The notes beneath the pieces were generated by a model. The model made no database searches. It had not been told where the DNA came from and saw nothing but the letters and a program-made list of their open reading frames with translations. The position numbers and the translations under genes are program-made. From Lepidurus packardi (taxonomy: Eukaryota; Arthropoda; Branchiopoda; Notostraca; Triopsidae), in the NCBI GenBank assembly GCA_023053545.1, contig JAKZAN010000003.1, positions 715,501-779,500 on the forward strand: DNA of 64,000 nt. The letters are read 5' to 3'. This document shows, in pieces, positions 61,159 to 64,000 of this stretch (within the stretch, counting starts at the first letter, position 1; every line of letters starts with the position of its first letter).

Positions 61159-64000
61159 ATGGCGCAGCAGAAGTTGGTTGTCAGTGCGCCTGAGTTCGAT
61201 GGTAAGGGCGATTTCAGCAAGTTCATGGCCCGGTTTCGTCGAGTAGCGGTAGCTAACAGTTGGACCGATGGGCAAATGTTTCGCATCTTACCAGCGTTAA
61301 TGGTAGAGGATGCTGAATGTGTGTTAGACTGTTTGTCTCCCCCGCCTACTTCCTTCACCGAGCTCGTGGAGGGGCTGTCTCGCGTATTTCAACCCAAAGA
61401 AGCCCAACGTTTGAAGCTGACGGAATTCTACAATCGCACCCTGTCGCGGGAGGAGTCAGCCCATGTATACGGAAGCGATCTTCGCCGGTTGTTTAAAGCT
61501 GCTAACCCCGACATCGTCGCAGAAGACATCATCGAGCGTTTTGTCACTGAGCAATTTGTGAAAGGGCTACCGGCCGATTGGCGGCCCCGTTTCTACGATG
61601 CCCAGCTGACATCCGTTGCTGCCCATGTGGAGAAGTTGAACATCATGCGGGTGTCCAAAGAAGTTGTCCGCCAATCTACACCGATCAAGTCCGCGTCTAA
61701 CCGTAAGTTGTCGATTACGGATAAGACAAGCAGCGGGGGTAAGTCGAAATCTTCCCCTAGCAAGGACGGAGCGTCAGGCTCGAAATGTTATGGTTGTAAG
61801 CAGTCCGGACACTTAGTAAGGGATTGTCCTGTAGCTTGTTCGAGTTGTACGTTGAAGGGTCATTTGAAGGAAAGTTGTAAGATCATATGTAGGAAATGTA
61901 AAAAGGTAGGACACTTGAGCAAGAATTGTCAAGTAGCTGAAGAAAGTGCAGTATCCCGTAGAGTTGCAGTAGAGTCGTGCCCGGTCCTAAAGATCCGAGT
62001 AGCTGATGTGATTTGTAATGCTATCTTAGATAGTGGGAGCCAGTGCACCCTGTTGAGCTCGTACGTAGCCGATCATTTGTCAGACTTGGTAATGAGACCT
62101 AGTCAGTGTCAGGTTACGACTGCTAAGAGGGATTTAGCCTTAAAAGTAGAGGGCGAAGCCAAAGTAGCCTTGTCTTGGGGTAAGAAGGGAGAAGTTAGTT
62201 TGAATGTATTAATTGTGAACTGTCATGATGAGTTGATTCTTGGCATGGATTTCCTAAAAGCTACTTATGCCCAACTTGATTTTGGTAAAGGTACGTTAAG
62301 ATTACTTGGCCAAGAGGTACTGTTGGATGCGTTCAGAGGTCCAGTTAAGATCAGAGAAGCCGTGGTTTTGACACCTGACTCTGAAACTTTTTTATCTGCT
62401 TCAGTCCGTTTGCCCTTTTGTTCGCGTAGAGTCGAGTTAGGAGAAACTTTAATTATAGAACCGTGTAAAGAGTTCGTAGGCAAAGGAATCCTAGTTGCTA
62501 GAGCTTGTGTTAACGACACCAGTGAAGTAGTTACCGTATTGATTTGCAACACGGCAGATCAGCCGTTTAGGTTAGAGGCAGATTCCGTCATTGGTGAAGT
62601 GTCAGCTGCCTTGTTGACTGACGAGGTGTTACCACCTTGTAGTCGAGCTAATGTAGGTCCAGGGGAGGAGACATCCGTTTGGCCTCCCCAGCTGAAAGAG
62701 TTATCCGACCAGCAGTCCAGTAAGGTACGTTCCCTTCTGGAAGAGTACAAAGATGTATTTTCTCTCCACGGTGAGGTGGGTCGCGTGAAGGAGGTTAGTC
62801 ATAAGATCGTGACGACGGGTCATCCGATCAAGCAGGTGCCCTATAGAGTACCAGTTCATTTGCGAGATGTAGTGCATGAGCAGATAAGGGACATGCTTGA
62901 TTCCGGTATAATCGAGCCAAGTACATCCCCATGGGCTAGTCCCATAGTATTGGTCAAAAAGAAGGATGACTCTTATCGATTTTGTGTTGACTTCCGCAAA
63001 GTCAATAATGTGACCGTAAAAGATAGTTACCCCTTGCCTAGGATTGATGATTTGTTAGGTGCAATAGGTACCGCTAGTTGGTACACGAGTTTGGATCAGA
63101 GAAGCGGGTATTGGCAGGTTCCGATGGACGTAGATTCGCAAGAAGTTACTGCTTTTACTATGAGCGAAGGGTTGTACCAGTTCCGCGTTCTACCGTTTGG
63201 ATTATGCAACGCCACAAGTACGTTCCAGCGGATGATGAACCGAGTTCTGACAGGTCTTCAGTGGCAAATTGCATTAATTTATCTTGATGATGTGTTGGTG
63301 TTTAGTTCAAGTTTCGATAAGCACCTTGAAGATGTGAGGTTAGTATTAGACCGGTTGAGAGAACATGGGTTAAAACTGAACCCTGAAAAGTGCAGTTTCT
63401 TTACCCGTGAAGTTACGTTCTTGGGTCACGTTCTCGCAGGTGACAAAATTAGACCAGCCTTAGATAAATCCGAGAAGGTCCGAAAATGGCCTGTCCCACA
63501 AAATGTCAGAGAGGTTAGGCAGTTCATTGGGTTGTGTAGCTATTATCGTCATTTTGTACCAGATTTCGCGCGGATTGTAGCACCCATTGTTCGGTTAACT
63601 CGTAAAGAAGTACCGTTTGTGTGGAGTGATGAGTGTGGTTTAGCTTTTGGCCAGCTAAAGGATAAACTTTGTTCCGAGCCCGTTTTACGTAACATTGACC
63701 TGGGTAGGCCGCTTATTCTGACAACTGACGCCAGTAGGGTGGGTTGGGGCGCAGTGTTGTCGCAAGAAGACGACGAGGGTTTGGATTATGCTGTTTCGTA
63801 TGCGTCAGGTTTGTGGAAACCCGCGGAGGTGAATTATTCCACGACGGAGCAAGAGTTTTTGGCTCTGTTGAATGGTATCGAAAAATACCGACATTATTTG
63901 CTCTGTCGTCCATTCACCATAATAACCGACCACCAGGCGTTGAAGTTTTGGCGTTCGTTGGGGGATAGATCTCCTCGACTGGCTAGATGGGTATTGTGGT
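61159..64000 (+). CDS. Gyp-3 gag-pol, open to the window edge
   Basis: First ATG 61159 (MAQQKLVVSAPEFDGKGDF); the frame is open from about 61045. Gag blocks FQPKEAQRLKLTEFYNR and FVKGLPADWRPRFYDAQL match Gyp-1 and Gyp-2. Three CCHC knuckles: CYGCKQSGHLVRDC, CSSCTLKGHLKESC, CRKCKKVGHLSKNC (61788-61932). Protease ILDSGSQ (about 62023). RT: VPVHLRDVVHEQ, FCVDFRKVN, LDQRSGYWQVPM, LPFGLCNATSTF and YLDD (63280-63291). RNase H: LTTDASRVGWGAVLSQ (63718) and TDHQALKFW (63928). Integrase lies outside. I see no stop or shift in 2.8 kb, so this copy may be functional. Confidence 0.9.
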   Translation, partial: MAQQKLVVSAPEFDGKGDFSKFMARFRRVAVANSWTDGQMFRILPALMVEDAECVLDCLSPPPTSFTELVEGLSRVFQPKEAQRLKLTEFYNRTLSREESAHVYGSDLRRLFKAANPDIVAEDIIERFVTEQFVKGLPADWRPRFYDAQLTSVAAHVEKLNIMRVSKEVVRQSTPIKSASNRKLSITDKTSSGGKSKSSPSKDGASGSKCYGCKQSGHLVRDCPVACSSCTLKGHLKESCKIICRKCKKVGHLSKNCQVAEESAVSRRVAVESCPVLKIRVADVICNAILDSGSQCTLLSSYVADHLSDLVMRPSQCQVTTAKRDLALKVEGEAKVALSWGKKGEVSLNVLIVNCHDELILGMDFLKATYAQLDFGKGTLRLLGQEVLLDAFRGPVKIREAVVLTPDSETFLSASVRLPFCSRRVELGETLIIEPCKEFVGKGILVARACVNDTSEVVTVLICNTADQPFRLEADSVIGEVSAALLTDEVLPPCSRANVGPGEETSVWPPQLKELSDQQSSKVRSLLEEYKDVFSLHGEVGRVKEVSHKIVTTGHPIKQVPYRVPVHLRDVVHEQIRDMLDSGIIEPSTSPWASPIVLVKKKDDSYRFCVDFRKVNNVTVKDSYPLPRIDDLLGAIGTASWYTSLDQRSGYWQVPMDVDSQEVTAFTMSEGLYQFRVLPFGLCNATSTFQRMMNRVLTGLQWQIALIYLDDVLVFSSSFDKHLEDVRLVLDRLREHGLKLNPEKCSFFTREVTFLGHVLAGDKIRPALDKSEKVRKWPVPQNVREVRQFIGLCSYYRHFVPDFARIVAPIVRLTRKEVPFVWSDECGLAFGQLKDKLCSEPVLRNIDLGRPLILTTDASRVGWGAVLSQEDDEGLDYAVSYASGLWKPAEVNYSTTEQEFLALLNGIEKYRHYLLCRPFTIITDHQALKFWRSLGDRSPRLARWVLW

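Larger units (their letters stand above)
60595..64000 (+). mobile_element. Gyp-3: Ty3/gypsy element, 5' LTR and open gag-pol, truncated by the window
   Basis: Starts with TGTTGAGATCCCC. The LTR is taken to end at 60997 (CTCAGCA) because GTCAGCGGTGGGATC follows, the same leader motif that follows the LTRs of Gyp-1 and Gyp-2. From 61159 the gag-pol frame is open to the last base. Third member of the same gypsy group. Confidence 0.88.

Overview
This 64 kb window is metazoan nuclear DNA made almost entirely of transposable elements. I find no host gene. BEL/Pao retrotransposons are known only from animals, and the mix seen here (BEL/Pao, Ty3/gypsy, restriction-like-endonuclease LINEs, APE-type LINEs, intron-bearing hAT elements and a Mutator-like element) suggests an invertebrate. 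The species cannot be named from the sequence. Most insertions can be resolved by terminal repeats and target-site duplications (TSDs), so the window reads as a stratigraphy of nested insertions.

Layout. 1-3947: two decayed BEL/Pao pol remnants. 3948-5398: an LTR-like stretch, then LINE and gypsy scraps. 5399-18977: hAT-B (TIR CAGTGCTTCCACTTC), which holds a second hAT (hAT-A, 5900-9005, TSD CTACAATA) inside its first coding exon and a young BEL/Pao element (BEL-1, 12172-18910, TSD TAGAG, LTRs identical by eye) near its right end. 18978-25540: an R2-like LINE with a restriction-like endonuclease, split by hAT-C (21021-24945, TSD CACACGAG), whose seven exons join into an uninterrupted 725-residue transposase. 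25592-27816: shuffled fragments of the same LINE family and a minus-strand ZBED-type hAT remnant with a tandem duplication.

27845-48456 is hAT-D, a relative of hAT-C, swollen to 20.6 kb by three insertions: a Mutator-like element (MULE-1, 29023-34544, 9-bp TSD), gypsy Gyp-1 (35245-40633, TSD GGTG) and gypsy Gyp-2 on the minus strand (42715-48145, TSD GCTG). hAT-D itself sits in an APE-type LINE (J1), with TSD CTCGCAAG and the LINE reading frame continuing on both sides. 48465-50765: J1 followed by a second LINE (J2). 50766-58403: hAT-E, split by a nearly intact BEL/Pao element (BEL-2, 50898-56690, TSD ATAGG). 58404-60594: LINE and gypsy gag debris. 60595-64000: the 5' LTR and an open gag-pol of gypsy Gyp-3, running off the window.

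The most unusual object is MULE-1. After two introns are removed its single gene reads as an OTU-type cysteine protease domain, three C2H2/CCHC fingers, a MULE DDE transposase domain, a SWIM finger and a C-terminal PHD-like finger broken by one stop codon. Its 183-184 bp inverted ends are each built from three tandem hairpin modules. The elements most likely to have been active recently are hAT-C, BEL-1, BEL-2 and Gyp-3. All protein calls rest on motif reading by eye. No database search was run.
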